From positions 1,550,001-1,614,000 of the forward strand of contig JAZGUH010000412.1 in assembly GCA_037893225.1 (NCBI GenBank): 64,000 nucleotides of DNA. Direction: 5' to 3'. This DNA is from Hippasteria phrygiana. Its lineage: Eukaryota > Echinodermata > Asteroidea > Valvatida > Goniasteridae. Positions 1-13,200 of the stretch are shown here, in pieces (position 1 is the stretch's first letter; every line of letters begins with the position of its first letter). The position numbers were made by a program, and so were the translations under genes. Below the pieces are notes generated by a model that saw only the letters and a program-made list of their open reading frames with translations, did no database searches and had not been told where the DNA came from.

Positions 1-120
1 AGGGCAAGATAGCTCAGTTTGTAGAGTGCCGGTACGGTATTCCGGAGGTTAAAAAGTCGTATCCTCATTGAGTGATCCCCACAATGTCGCTTCCCAGGTT
101 GTATCTTAAAATTGTATCCC
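1..120 (+). repeat. tRNA-derived SINE, copy 1 (partial)
   Basis: The first 50 bases contain an A-box-like tRNA stretch (TAGCTCAGTTTGTAGAG) followed by CCGGTACGGTATTCCGGAGG. The same wording recurs near 4090, 4345 and, reversed, 21550. The following AAAAAGTC..TATCCTCATTGAGTGATCC also recurs at 4200-4235, so both belong to one repeat. There is no intact cloverleaf and no good B box here, so it is a SINE remnant, not a tRNA gene. Confidence 0.65.
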
Positions 121-759
121 TGTTACACCTGACCTGTGTAATTTCAATCAAGTATCATTAAAATTGACTTCACACTATTTTTACTTGTTTGGCAGGTACT
201 TTGCTTTACACAATCACTCTTGGAGATAGAAGGCATTAAGGAATGTGTTCGGAATTGCACATTCTTATACATGTCATTATGCAACAGGGAGACCAAAAAT
301 GTCAGTTTTGGACCCCAAATGTATGGAATGACCCATATGTATGGTTGGGTTGATGCCCTGGTTTGTGTTGAAGGTTTTGGTTTTAAATATTTCTGAAAAT
401 TGCAGAAAATCTGATGCACATCGGCCAATAAATGAATGGGACAAATCACTCAATGGCATCCTGTGTTAAAAGCGAAAATAACATTCTTTCCACTGGTTTA
501 GGACTTTTACATTTTTACATCAGCAAAACCCTTTTCTATAATATCACAACGTTTAATTACAGAATTACACTGATATTTTCAAGTGATCTTTTTGGTTTGC
601 CCTGATAGTATATTCCGCACAGTTCAATGAATTTGAGCATCATTTTCTCAAAACAAGGGGTCCTGACTTTAAAAGGTTATGGCTACAAGAACACACATTA
701 CATCAAATTAAAGCTTTTTACCAGTGTATTTTCCAGAAAAATAAACTCAATATTAAATT

Positions 760-972
760 GTTGCTACTTTTCACCCATTTCCACACCTTTTCTCAAAAGT
801 GGGAAATCATTTCCTTGCCTTTTCTCAAAGTGGGAAAAGAAAATCCCACTTGCATTCGCAGGGGGAAAAGTTGTGTAAGAAATGTGAAATGTAAAATGTA
901 AATGGGAATTCTTTTCACAAAATGTCCCATTCCAAATCACAGTGTTTACTTTTAATTGCAATGTACTGTACA
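760..972. repeat. Truncated copy of the 3662-3880 MITE family
   Basis: Shares the internal words TTTTCTCAAAGTGGGAAAA and AATGGGAATTCTTTTCACA, and the end TTTTAATTGCAATGTACTGT at 950-969, with the complete copy at 3662-3880. The matching left inverted end is not visible, so this copy is truncated or diverged. Two short reading frames overlap it but show no coding character. Confidence 0.5.
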
Positions 973-1059
973 TAACTTCCCATATTGCTGGTGGGGCAAG
1001 CTCACGCTCACTGGCCACTGGTCATCCTTGTATCCAGAGTTAAGTCCCCACTGTCATAC

Positions 1060-1211
1060 CTGGTGGTCACGGTACAAGTACTGGTTGAACTGTGCTGCAT
1101 GCTTGGCAAAGATGTTAAGTCCTGCTTTGTTGATTTCATAGCGTGCATGGTCCACAGTTGGATCGATGGCCATGCGAGCGAAACGATAAATGTCCTTTGC
1201 ATGCTTAGCCC
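1060..1211 (-). CDS. PRKDC: PRKDC exon 7
   Basis: 152 nt, reading GAKHAKDIYRFARMAIDPT.. to ..FNQYLYRDHQ. It matches the human segment EIFNFVLKAI..AGLRLFALHASQF. The acceptor is TGCAG at 1215-1212 and the donor GTATG at 1059-1055. The first two bases complete a codon begun by the single leftover base of exon 6. The next exon lies off the left edge. Confidence 0.9.
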
Positions 1212-4200
1212 CTGCATTGAGTGGAAAATTGTAAAGATGGGTTTCACATTTACAACCAAATGTCCCCTAACCTGTCAGTTCAGTAGAAACTAGAAATTCC
1301 TCAGCGTAAAAACTAAGCAAACAAATTCCTGAACAGCTTAAAGAGGATGTTGATTTCTGAGAGAAGTCTGCGTTATTTTCTAGTTTTATGTAGACTGCTT
1401 ATTGTAAAATAAAACAGCCAATTATTTCTCCCATGAAATAAAAAAAAAAGGGACTTGAAAATGAATTAAACTGCTGCAAACTGCTTACTGACTGAATGGA
1501 CCTGAAATATACAAATCAACAAAATTAGCTGGCCTAACGTTTCGAACGTTAGCAAGTTGACAGAGTACAAGAAAGGAGAGTGGCAGTGGGTGAACATCAA
1601 AGGGAGTACAGAGAGGAAAGGGACAGCAAGGAACAAAGTGTGGTAAAAGGTGGGGGGTAAATAGGAGGTGGTAATTGGGCAATAGAAGGAACAGAGGGAT
1701 GTGGCAAGCCTTAACAGGAAAGGGAAAGACATCCAAGTGGGAAAGCAACCCCAAGAGTGTTAGCCAGGAGGATTATCTGTAAACAAATGACAATGGGGGA
1801 AAATAAGAGTTGATCATTCCCTTCCTGGATGTTGAGACCATGTTAAATAGTCCAAAGACATTTCATCCACACTTTTTTTCTTGCAGAGGCGAACTGGGTC
1901 CTTGCGGTGGCCAAGTGATTCTATGCCCTGTAGAATCATATCAGAAATGGAATGGTTAGGCAAGTTGAAGTGATGACCAACAGGGGTGTCCATTTTCTTG
2001 GTGTTCACAGTCAATCGATGGCCATAGAAACGCTTTTTGAACGTGTTCTTGGTCTCCCTGACATACTGGATTCCACAAACCATGCAAGAAATGAGATATA
2101 TGACATTAGAGGTGTTGTAAGTAATGTTACCATTGGTTCTGTGAGTAGTGCCATATGAATGGAGAGAAAAGGAGTCAGACTCCAGCATGTGAGTCTGGCA
2201 AACAACACATCTGGAGTTGCACTTAAAAGTACTATGTTGTGTGGGAGGGGATGCATCCAAGGTGGGGACCTCGGCTCGAACAATCAGGTCTCGTAGATTA
2301 CGAGGTCGCCTATAACCCAATAAATAAAATCATTACATGTGTGAGATGCCGTTTCGTTTTCTTTTTTGAATGGTAAAAATCAATAAAGAAATGACAGAGA
2401 ACGATCATTACTGCCTGTCTAGGCACCATGTATGTTGAATTGAAAGTAGTTCCAGCACTCATCCAGGAAGCTGTGTTGGTCACAAGAGTTTGTTTATGGG
2501 GATTATCTTGCCTGGACATGGGAGGAGTGTGTTTACTCAAGGACTTCCCACTGGGGTTGAAAAGGATGTGTCAACCAAGCTAGATTTTCTAATGGGCTGT
2601 TCTCCCAATGGTCAATAGTAATTTTACGAAGGGGAGGGAGACTTGGATGAAAGGTGGTGATCAAGGGAATCTTGGGGTCGGCATTAGTGCTGGGCGCCTT
2701 TTCCTTGAAAGCCAAATTTCTGGTGATAGATTTGGCTCTGGCGATAGCACGTTGAACTTGGCAGGAGCTGTGGCCCCTGGCAACCAACTTATTCTTCACT
2801 ACCTGTACATGATGGGAAAAGTCAGAATCATTAGAACAAATCCTTCTGAGTTTGAGTGCCTGGCTGAATTAATGCTATGCCTGTCTTGCAATGCCTGGGG
2901 TGACAGCTGGAGGAGTGGAGGTACTGGTGGGTGTCTGTGGGTTTAGAATACAGATCAGTGGTTACCGAGTTGTCTTCCTTGCGGATGGTGACATCCAGGA
3001 AGTTGGTCTGATGAACTGAATACTCTGATGTGAACTTGATGGTCCTGTGGAAGGAATTAATGTGATTAATGAAAGTCACCAGACTGCCCTGATCACTGAC
3101 TTTTGAGAGATGTTTTTATCAAGTCCCCTCTTGCCCGCTGGTGCCAAACAAAATCTTACATTATAACACGAACTCCCTTTTGTGTGTCTTTGCACAAGGC
3201 ACAAAAGGGGAGTTTGTGTTCAGACAACATTTTATCACAGTGGGCTAATGCTGCGCTAGAGGAGACTTGATAAAAATAGCTCTCAAAAGTCACTTTTTTG
3301 TTTTGGTTTTTTACAATGCGCAATCTACATTAAACTACAAAATGACAGACTTCTCTCAGCAATCAACATCCTCTTTAAAATCCCAATCAAAATGTCACCA
3401 AACTGTCAAAATCCATTTCTGAAATCCTTCAATACAAAACTTTTCTTTATTTATATTAGCTGAAATATAACTTGAAGATTAGCATGATAAATGCCATCTA
3501 AAAAAGTTTGGGGTGAGGGAGCATCTGAAAGGTCAGACAGTTCTCTTTGGAACATTCATTTTCTGCAACACGGTTTTGTTCCTGTTGGGGACAAGCCATG
3601 ATTAAGCATGTTCCGGACTGGAATAAGCAGTTCCTGAGTAAGCATGCACACGCATACCCCTACAGTACATTGCAATTGAAAGTTAATACTGCGAATAGGA
3701 ATGGGACATTTTTTAAAAAGAATTCTGTGAAAAGGTGTGAATTTTAAAATGTTTTCCCCACTTTGTAAAAAGGTGTGAGAACTTTTTCCCACTTTGTGAT
3801 ATGAAAATGAATTCCCTGGGAAGAGAAAAGGTGAAAAGAAATTCCCATTCTCAGGTTAACTTTCAATTGCAATGTACTGTCCGTTACCAAAATGGGAAAA
3901 ACCTTGTGTTCCCAAGCTGCTCCCAGTGGGAACAGCGAGTGGTCCCAATTCAAACAGGCAGCATTCCAACGTCTGAGATGCCCCCAAACACATGAACCAC
4001 AATGCATTTTGTGTTTATGACCTCTGACTAGCACCCCTCGAAAAAAAGACACTGCCAATTTGGGAGACAGCCAACATAGAGCAAGACAGGTCATCAGTTC
4101 ATAGAGAGCCGGTACGGTAGATTACTGGTTCAAATCCCACTCCTGCCAGTTTTCTTTGTTCACTTTGAAAATTGTATTTGTTTGATGAACTATATTAAAG

Positions 4201-7200
4201 TTAAAAAGTCCTATCCTCATTGAGTGATCCCAACAATGTCACTTCCCAGGTTGTAATCCCTTGCTATTCGGCATTATGGGTTTATGACTTCTGACTGGCG
4301 CTGCTGAACAAAGACACTGACAATTTGGGAGACCGCCAACATAGGGCAAGAAAGCTCAGTTGGTAGAGCACAGGTACAGTATTCCGGAGGTAGTAGGATC
4401 AAATCTTTGACCATAGAGTAAATTGGAGGATGTTCCAGTTGTTTTCTTTAGCCTGTCTCACAAAAATGAAAGGCTTAATTTTCAGATTGCTTTTAAATAT
4501 CCGGTTTCCAAAATTGAAACCGACTAGTGGAATTCAAACCAAATGTTAACAAATCCAGATTTATATCCCACCACTAGCATGGATCACGGTAAGATCATGG
4601 CAAGCTATGTGCAATGCACTTTGTAATATTTTGTAAAAGAAAGGATTTGTCGTCACCAGCACCTTTAAATTCAACGAGGGCAATGTTTACGAGCGAACCT
4701 AAACCTAGGAACCTGGCACTCTTTGAAGTACCAACCTTCTTCCACAGACTGTGTGAAGTTGACTAGGTAGTGTCCCAAGCCTGTCAGACAACCAGCTATT
4801 ACTGTCAACTCGGGCTTCTTGGTCTTAGATGTCATCTGTTGGGAAATCAGATCATGAGGAAAATGGTATAGGCCTACAAGTCTACAAAATCAACACATAC
4901 ATGATTTGTTTCATACATGTGTGACTTCATTCCGGCATACACCACACCAACTTAATAAAGACCAGATCCAATTATGATCAGCGGGCTAATGAACATGCAT
5001 TGCCTAATATTTTCACCCAAAATGTATGCACACAATCACAAGACTTGTTTTAACCACAATGCATTGCAAAAGCTATTAATCATGTCAATTTCTGTAGTAT
5101 GAAGTACATGTACTTTGGCAAGGGTGAAAAATAATAAATTACATGCACTGTAAAGGCTTTTACACAGTAAATTATCTGGCCTTGAACCGGTACGTCATCA
5201 GGAATACATGTAAGTCGCTGAGGCTGTTTCATATAATGGCACAGTCAACTGGGCATAATGGGTAAAAAATCTTGACAAAGTCGATTTTCAGGTTTTTGTA
5301 GTTTTAAGAAGTGCAGTTATCACAGATTACAAAAAAACAGGAAATCAATTTTCACCCACTATGCCCAGATGACTGGGCCATTACGCGACTTATTCCTGAT
5401 TACGGCGTACTGGGTCACAAATGTGCCTAACACAAAAGCGTGTGTATTATGCATCTCATTACAAAGGGAATATGAGCCTGTACTACAGGTTCTACATGTA
5501 GCACAATAAGCCAGTTCGGTATCTGGAAGGTCAAAGGTTATTCGGGATAAAATTGCTGACGTAATGTTACTTGATGTTATGCAAACGCACATTCTGATTG
5601 AAATTAACATGTGCGTATTGTACGACCACTATGCACGTTCATATGCGCATGTCAGGTCACGGGTCAATCGGGATAACTATGTCATTGTACACATGTGCAA
5701 TTCAAATACCGCACTGGTTTACTATCAGCACTTCAAAAAAAATTCTTACTAGCCCTAAGGGCCTCCCAAATAATCCAAAGCTTGGTTTTGGTTGTTTTAA
5801 ATGGATTTGTAACTGAAGATCCTTGCTACTTTTCATGGGGCTCACTACATGCACATGTATGTACATGTATGTCCCTTGATTGACCAAATACCCTAAAATG
5901 TAAACAAAACCACCACGTGTGAACCGCCGTGAAGTGACCTTAGTACATTGTACATTGCCAAAAATGTGTACATAACTTTACTCTTATTTTCAACTACATT
6001 TTGTACCGACAGTGTTTTGTCTGAAGACATTACTGCTGTACTTGTCTATCACTGACCGGACTCCGCGGGCCGGACTCATTTTGGATGGAGATTTTCGTTC
6101 AAACCACTTTTGACGTCAAGTTTTACCAGAGGATACAACAAATTTCAGAACATACATAATAATGCGAATCGAACCTTCAGACCCTCATAACCAAAAATTT
6201 GAGCTCAGCTGATAATTGAAAGGTGAAAGATTGAAGGCTAATATAATGTTCATATGTTGTTCATGACGTGATAAAACAAACATATTATGATTTTCTTGCT
6301 ATTATGCCATTGCTGATGAGGTACACCGTACATGTACATTAACAATAAATATTCACATGCCCAGGACAACCAAAATCAGGCGTCGGGCAACCATTTCTTG
6401 TCAGTGGTCAAGTCCAAGGGACAACTTATTTTTCAAAATCGGGCTCATATGAAACGTATTATAAATTGATAAGTATGTTTATGATTTTGTCAAAAGAATA
6501 CGAAAGCCAAAAGTCAGTTGAACTCAGAGGATGCGCGATACTTACCGCGCCGTACACACGATTGGGCCTGGGACTGCCAGCTTGACGGCAACACGCCCAT
6601 GGGCCCAGCTGACGTAGAGAATTTGTCAAGAAGTACAGCTATTCAATTTACACATTGCGCGGGGCACATGTGGAAGCAGCGTATTTCTTGAAGTCTACAT
6701 ATGCAGCGGGCCACCGCGCAACTAAATTCTCACTGCGTTCCGTATACCATGTTCCGTAGACTGTGTTCTAGTCCGCGGATGATGAATTTATTTTTGTGTG
6801 TGTACTGGTGCTTGAACATGTACGTACGTAGAACAAAATGTTTTTTTTATCATTTATTGGCAAATAATTGTTGTGTTTGTTAATTGTTGTATATTATTGA
6901 AGCCTGCAACGACACACCTGGCCGACATCTTGCATTTTACGTGTCAAATATGCCTGTACACGAAATTTGTTTTCCACATTCGACGGTCACAGCTTCGGAA
7001 ATATCCATTTGCCACTGTGCATTGTAGGCTAGTACATGTACATGCATGAAGACGGCCCGACCCAGGTAAGTATAAAAGACCGACCGACAGACAAAAACGT
7101 ATACAAATACAACTATTTCACAACCTACCTGGATAAATTTTAGGGTGTTACAGTAAACAAAAGCTAGGTTTTCTTGGCTTAATCTGTTGTCTGGTATTTT

Positions 7201-10200
7201 TTTTTATTCTTCGCATCTTAGTAGTTTCGTATTCCCTTGTTCTCCTGCACCATTGTTAACTTAACCTGGTGCAAAATATCGTAGACAAAATTTACCTCTA
7301 AAATGTTGGCATGTTTGTCTAGACTCAAGTCTCAGACTCTGCAGAGCCACGAGTTCATAATCATAAAAAATATCATTCGTATAGCTGAGTGTGTTGAGTG
7401 GTCAGTTTGTAGCTGTCATAGCGGCCTGTGAACGTTTAGAAATAAAAATACGGGACATTTTTATATAGTGACACCAGGCGGGGCAACCAGGTGGATTGGG
7501 TGGGGCGGGGTCAGGTGGGGCTGGGTGGGGGCGGGTGGGGTGGGGGCGGGGTTGTAGGGTTGTGGGTGGGGTTGTGGGTGGGGTTGTGGGTGGGGTGGTG
7601 GCTAGGGTGGTGGCTGGGCAAATAAAAAAAAACACTTTTCTCCAAGCATTGTTGCCAAGGGTAGCAGTCAGCAGGGGCTCCCGGCCCTGCCATGCCTGCA
7701 CAAATATTAATAAGCTAACATATATATAGTCTTGGTTCCAAGACGTCCTTAGCGCGGTGCGACGTACAGCGTGCACGGCAGCGCCCTCTAGCTACACACA
7801 CACACACGCCAAGGCCAAATCGCTAAGAACGTCTTGGGAATTTCGCAAGGGAGCGGGTCAAACGAGTAATCGCGCTTGCGCACTGGAGGAAACTCATGTT
7901 TAAGTAATAACTTACTAGTCAGTTAACGTTCTCAGCAGAGTGATTCTGGACTGGCAAACAGGATTGAGAAATCTTCGGATTGTTCCAAAAATGTGATCTG
8001 GAATATCAGACGTTATCTCTGCCAATTTTAGTCCCAGATGTTCAGCACGATGTAACTGATCAACGTCAAGCTGAGCTTTCAATGGCACGACGACAATAAT
8101 CAGCACTTTCTCCTGTTTGCATTAGGTTACTTCGTTAATGGAGGTAGGAAACAGCTTCGTTCAAGAAATCTAAGACCAATGGAGCAGCTTGAAAAATTGC
8201 ACTCTTGCCAAATCCCGTTGGTAAATTAACAAACAAATCATGGCCACGTACAAATTGATGAATGGCACTGATCTGATGACTTTTTACCTTTCAAAGCCCA
8301 GTTTGTTTGCTTTAAAATCGATCGCTTGGTCCACGCGGTCAGACATTTGTCCCAACAAACAACGAATGGCTTGGTACTGCGCTGCACGTTCATACGTACG
8401 TACACGTAAACCCGACGTGAGTACAGAAACTAGACTAGTGAGTGTTGGTTATTTACCTGCGATAATGCAGCTAAGTCACACGCGCATGCAAATGCCACAC
8501 AGTTCTGCTCGCAATTTCGCGAGCAGAACTTGCGAAATTCCCAAGACGGTCTTTGCGATTTGGCCTTGGCATGTGTGTGTAGCGAGAGGGCGCTGTCGGC
8601 CGCGTTATACGTCGCACCGCTAAGGACGTCTTGAAACCAAGACTAACATATATACAGGGAAGTAAGGTTATACATTGTATAAAAATGGATGGCCAACGTG
8701 TTAAGATGTCACTACAAATAAGTTACGTTCCGCTAAATTAGAAACGCCGAAATATCATCATCATCATCCACTTGTCGGCAGTATTCGCCCGAGTGATAGT
8801 GCCTCATCGTGTCGTGCAATCTTACCTGTTGGTTGAGTGTTGCAATGTAGACATTAAGCAGCCGTTCAGCATATCCAGACATAAGCACAGGATAGACCTC
8901 AGCTAACACACCCAGCAAACCATAGATCCCTTGTTTCACTGCAAATAAACAAGGTCAAGACACAAGTACAGATCCTATAACATTGTTCGTTATTAGCCAA
9001 ATGGCTTAAAAATAGATCCCTAGATATTTAAATGAGAGCACACGGACCAGACTTAGACCATTCACAATTCTATCATCTAAACGCACGTTGTACATGACAC
9101 AACCTGACCTGACTTGACCTGGGCATGCATCAAACGTAAACATCTCCATGGCGTGTATCCATAGTATCCCAGGTCATGTCATCGTTTGAAAGTTTCACGT
9201 CCACATGGTACACACTACACACAGATATTCTAAACACCACCAGACTTTCAAGCAGACCCAGGTGAAAAAGTAGGACAATAGTAGGATCAAAATAAAACTA
9301 AAGACACAAAAGTAGGACTTTGGAGGATTAGTTTTTGTTGATATTCACCCATGTCCACAGCATCATCACAAGCCTCATTTGGCATGTTCTGTACTCACAA
9401 CATTTGTGCTCCATATTCAACTAAGCTCTTGAAAGTAAAGTTGCGGTACTCCTGCACCCACGCCCTTTATTGCAGGATCTTCAAAGGACAGTGTGTACTA
9501 TAAATCACCGTTATGAAAAATATTCAATGAGATTTAATTTTTTTGAAGTTGTGGGACGAAAAAGTAGTAAAAAATACCGACAGGATTAAAAAGTAGGAAT
9601 AAGTAGGAATTTTAAGAATAAAGTAGGAAAAGTAGGAATACATGAAAGCCTGCTACACTGACATTTAGAAGCACTGAACTGAGGCACTGAGCATTCACCG
9701 TTCTATGAATGCAACATGACCTGATGACTTGCATTGTAAGCTGACCTATGAATCTTTGAGCGTATGATTCCCAGGTCAGGTCAGGTCAGGTCATCATACA
9801 CATGTCTGGCTGCGGGAGGCAATTTCCATGCATGAACGCCATACACACAAATATTCACACCAGCATTTTTACATCGTTAGCAAAACAGTGCTAACAGGAT
9901 GCTGATTCTTTTCTTTATAAACTGTTTGTTACAACTTATAATGAAAAGCTTAACCCCTTTAACCGTCACACACATTTTACTGTTTTTAATGTTTTTCAGC
10001 TTTGATAGCCGAATAAAAGTACACATTTTTGGAAAGCTCTTGTCCTCTTTCATTTGGTGCCAAAATAATCAAAATATGAAGAGGTTGAAAGAAGGTCATG
10101 ACCTGCAAAGCATGAATCCAGGATTTTCCCCCCAAATGTTTGATGTCTAGGCTCTTCAAGCATGTAAAAACAAAACAAAAATCCAGAACACAGCTGGAAT

Positions 10201-13200
10201 CATTCTAAAGGGCCCAAGGAACATTTATGCATGAAAGTAATCAATTTCATGGGGTTCCATAACCTCAAGAAAATACATACATCAGAAAAGTGTCTTGAGT
10301 TTTCAAGTGGAAACTGTGAAAATCTTGAAGTTTTACAGATATACAAGGTATATCAACATGCAAAAATGGCTGCAATGCTATTTACTTGTTTAATTGCAGT
10401 GGTCTCGAAGATGATCAGGGCGCTCTCTATTGACATGTTTTCTAAAAGGGGTTTGTTATCTATGCAGGTTCTCTGATGGATATTCATATCGGATAAATTT
10501 GTCTGACGGTTAAAGGGTTTTCAGGAAAAAGTTCGATTAAGTACCGTATTAAAGTTTGGTCACTGTCAAGCCAATAAGCAGTGACATCACACCATGAACA
10601 AATCTTGTCAAACCATTATCTCAGGCTCTGACACCTGTTCCCTCCTCACTTGACATTGTTTAGCACAAATTTAAAGCGTTGCTATTCATAACAAGGGCAA
10701 CCATGCATGTCCTGCAGGCTGGTCAATTAGGCATTGACCAGACAAGATACAAGCAAACCTAGTTTAACAACTGTATAGTTCATGCCCAAATTTGCTCGAT
10801 TGTTGAAAGTGTAGATAACACATTTCAATAGAAAAGTTTTCATTTTCCGACATGTCATGAGTGCTGGGCAATTACATACAACATGAATAATCAATTACAA
10901 TCAATTGTTTACTTTTCATTAAGTTGTGATTACATGTACTATCCTGATTTGTGAATTACCACAATCAGATCTACTATTAAGAAACATTAAACCATTTGTG
11001 ACCCGCTCTGGAAAAAGGTATATTATGTCGCAAAATATGAAAAATGAGTTTTATGTATGTTTGGAAAGCCCGCAATGTAAGCTTTCATTTGGTACATGAT
11101 AGAGCTCCAAAGCCATTTCCGTTCTGGAGATATTAAGTTTTTGCATATTAATTAGTTCTATGGAGTTCAAATTGCACAACAGAGAAATCAGGCTTTGAAA
11201 TAGCTAGTTCTTATACAATGCAATGGAACAATGCACTCTAAAAAGGTTATTTGTTCACTTTATTCACTGAAATCAACATTGCTGTGCACCAAACCTGAAA
11301 CTTCAGATAATTAAGATGTCATTAACCCTAACCCTCCAGGGTATTTTGGCTAGAAACCCTGCCAGACGCATCAGATTGTATACTTTGTCACATTGACTTG
11401 TGTGCAGAGTGCAGCAAGGTCAAGCTGTCACCACAGATGCACTGTGCTGCGTCTGGCAGGGTTAGGGTTAAAGACAAAAACCCAAAAATGAATTTTGACG
11501 AAAAATTTCACCCTCTCAACATTGAAAGGGCCATTACACGTAAATGCATAGCGCGACTTATATCACCTTTTTCTGGAGCGGGTCACATTAAGTTTCCTAT
11601 ATTTATGCTCTGAGGTGTCATGTCTCCAATAGTCCATCCCCTCCTACTTAATACTTACCTGTCTGTTAAATATTGAAGGTAGCACTTCCAAGATCCAGTT
11701 ACTGCATCTGATAAAGCAGCTGTAGCTACATGTATGAAAGCTTATGCCATATTTTTTATTTTAGTTAGTCTTCAAAGTGCTACCTTCAATATTTAAACTA
11801 AACAACTGTAAACAACTTTACCTGTCTGTGAGAGTTTGGAGGGCTGCATCAGCTGCTCAAAGTACAGCTCGATCATCTTAGGAATGTCCAGATCTGCCTC
11901 TATCTGAGCAGACGCCGAGCGCTGCAACAACTGTAGATTTAAAGCAGTGAAGAATGTTAACTTAGCAGGGTAGATTTCTGCATCGGCATGATGCTGTATT
12001 CACAACATGTGCTTGAGTGAGTCTTGGGAGAGAAAATGCAAAGCACAGGTGTGATCTGAACCCTACAGCCCTGCCCTCTATAGCAGGTACCTGTACACGT
12101 AGTTCAACCACTCAAACTCACTGAGTATACAGGTGCTGGAAGGTTACTGAAGCACTGTAGAGCTACTGGTAAAACAATATTTTGGACACCAACCTTCCCA
12201 AATCCTCCAAAATCCTCTTTGCCAAATGGAGGAATTTGGAGGATTGAGGGTCTTTGGAAGTTGAAGCATTGGAGGAATTTGCAGGATTAAGAGGATTTTG
12301 CCTCTGGAGGAAAATGGAGGATCCAGGTCATCAGGCCCAATGCTGGATGATTTCGAAGGATTGAGGTCACTGGGGGGTTTACGAAAACCGCATGGATGAT
12401 TTTGCAGGATTCATGCAGTGGTCCCCATAACAGGATATTGGAGAATTCAGGTTACATGGAGGAAAAATGATGTAAGAAGTTAGGGGTAATGCACATTATT
12501 ATTGAAACAATTTTTTTACAAACCAAGACTAACTTCGTTCAAAACTCTAGCAATTGTTTCTAGCACTGATATGATCATTATTGACTTGAACTGTTTCTCA
12601 TTAACTCTCAACCCATTGGCATCTTTGCTAGAAACCTTCCCGGGTCCATCAAAATCAAAGATTATTTCATTTGATTGATTTATTTTCATTTTTTCTGGTG
12701 ATGAAATCAAGGATTCCTGACAAGCGCATATTTGTAGTAGCTCGAAAGCCCGACAAAATCTGTAGGAAGATGTCAAAGAAATGTTAAGTTTTACAAGTGG
12801 GAGAAAATTCCGGAATGATATTCTGGGGGAAACCCAGCGACTGAAACATGTCGGCTCTGGTGGGATTTGAACCCGGGTCTTAGTGGTGGAAGGTGAGGAA
12901 AGTACCACAAGGCCAACCTGACTCCCCAAAACTAGTGTTTCAAAACAAGGCCCATGTAATAAAGGTGCAATGGCTTGGATATTCCGTATCCGTATCTGTA
13001 CTGCAGGATGCATGATATGGGGCAGAGGAAACCCCCCTCTTTTGTGTTGGTCATTGTGTTCCGGAATCTCCGGAATTCTTTTTAGAGGTCTGGGGGGGAT
13101 GAGTTTGTATATGGCAGGTTCCTTGATTTATGGTGCAATATATAACAATGAAATTGACACGCTCAGATTTTCAAAAGTGCACTTTGTAGAAGTATTTTTT

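Noticed and set aside
1330..3390. Hammerhead ribozyme in the Penelope terminal region
   Set aside because: I looked for CTGATGAG followed by GAAA on both strands and found no convincing pair.
7402..7776. Pro/Thr- and Gly/Val-rich frames
   Set aside because: Translations of the G-rich tandem repeat and a transposon end.
8240..8623. 127-codon plus-strand frame in the MULE-like element
   Set aside because: Runs into the terminal inverted repeat and shows no conserved pattern.
12516..13013. 165-codon minus-strand frame
   Set aside because: Crosses a SINE; no domain seen.
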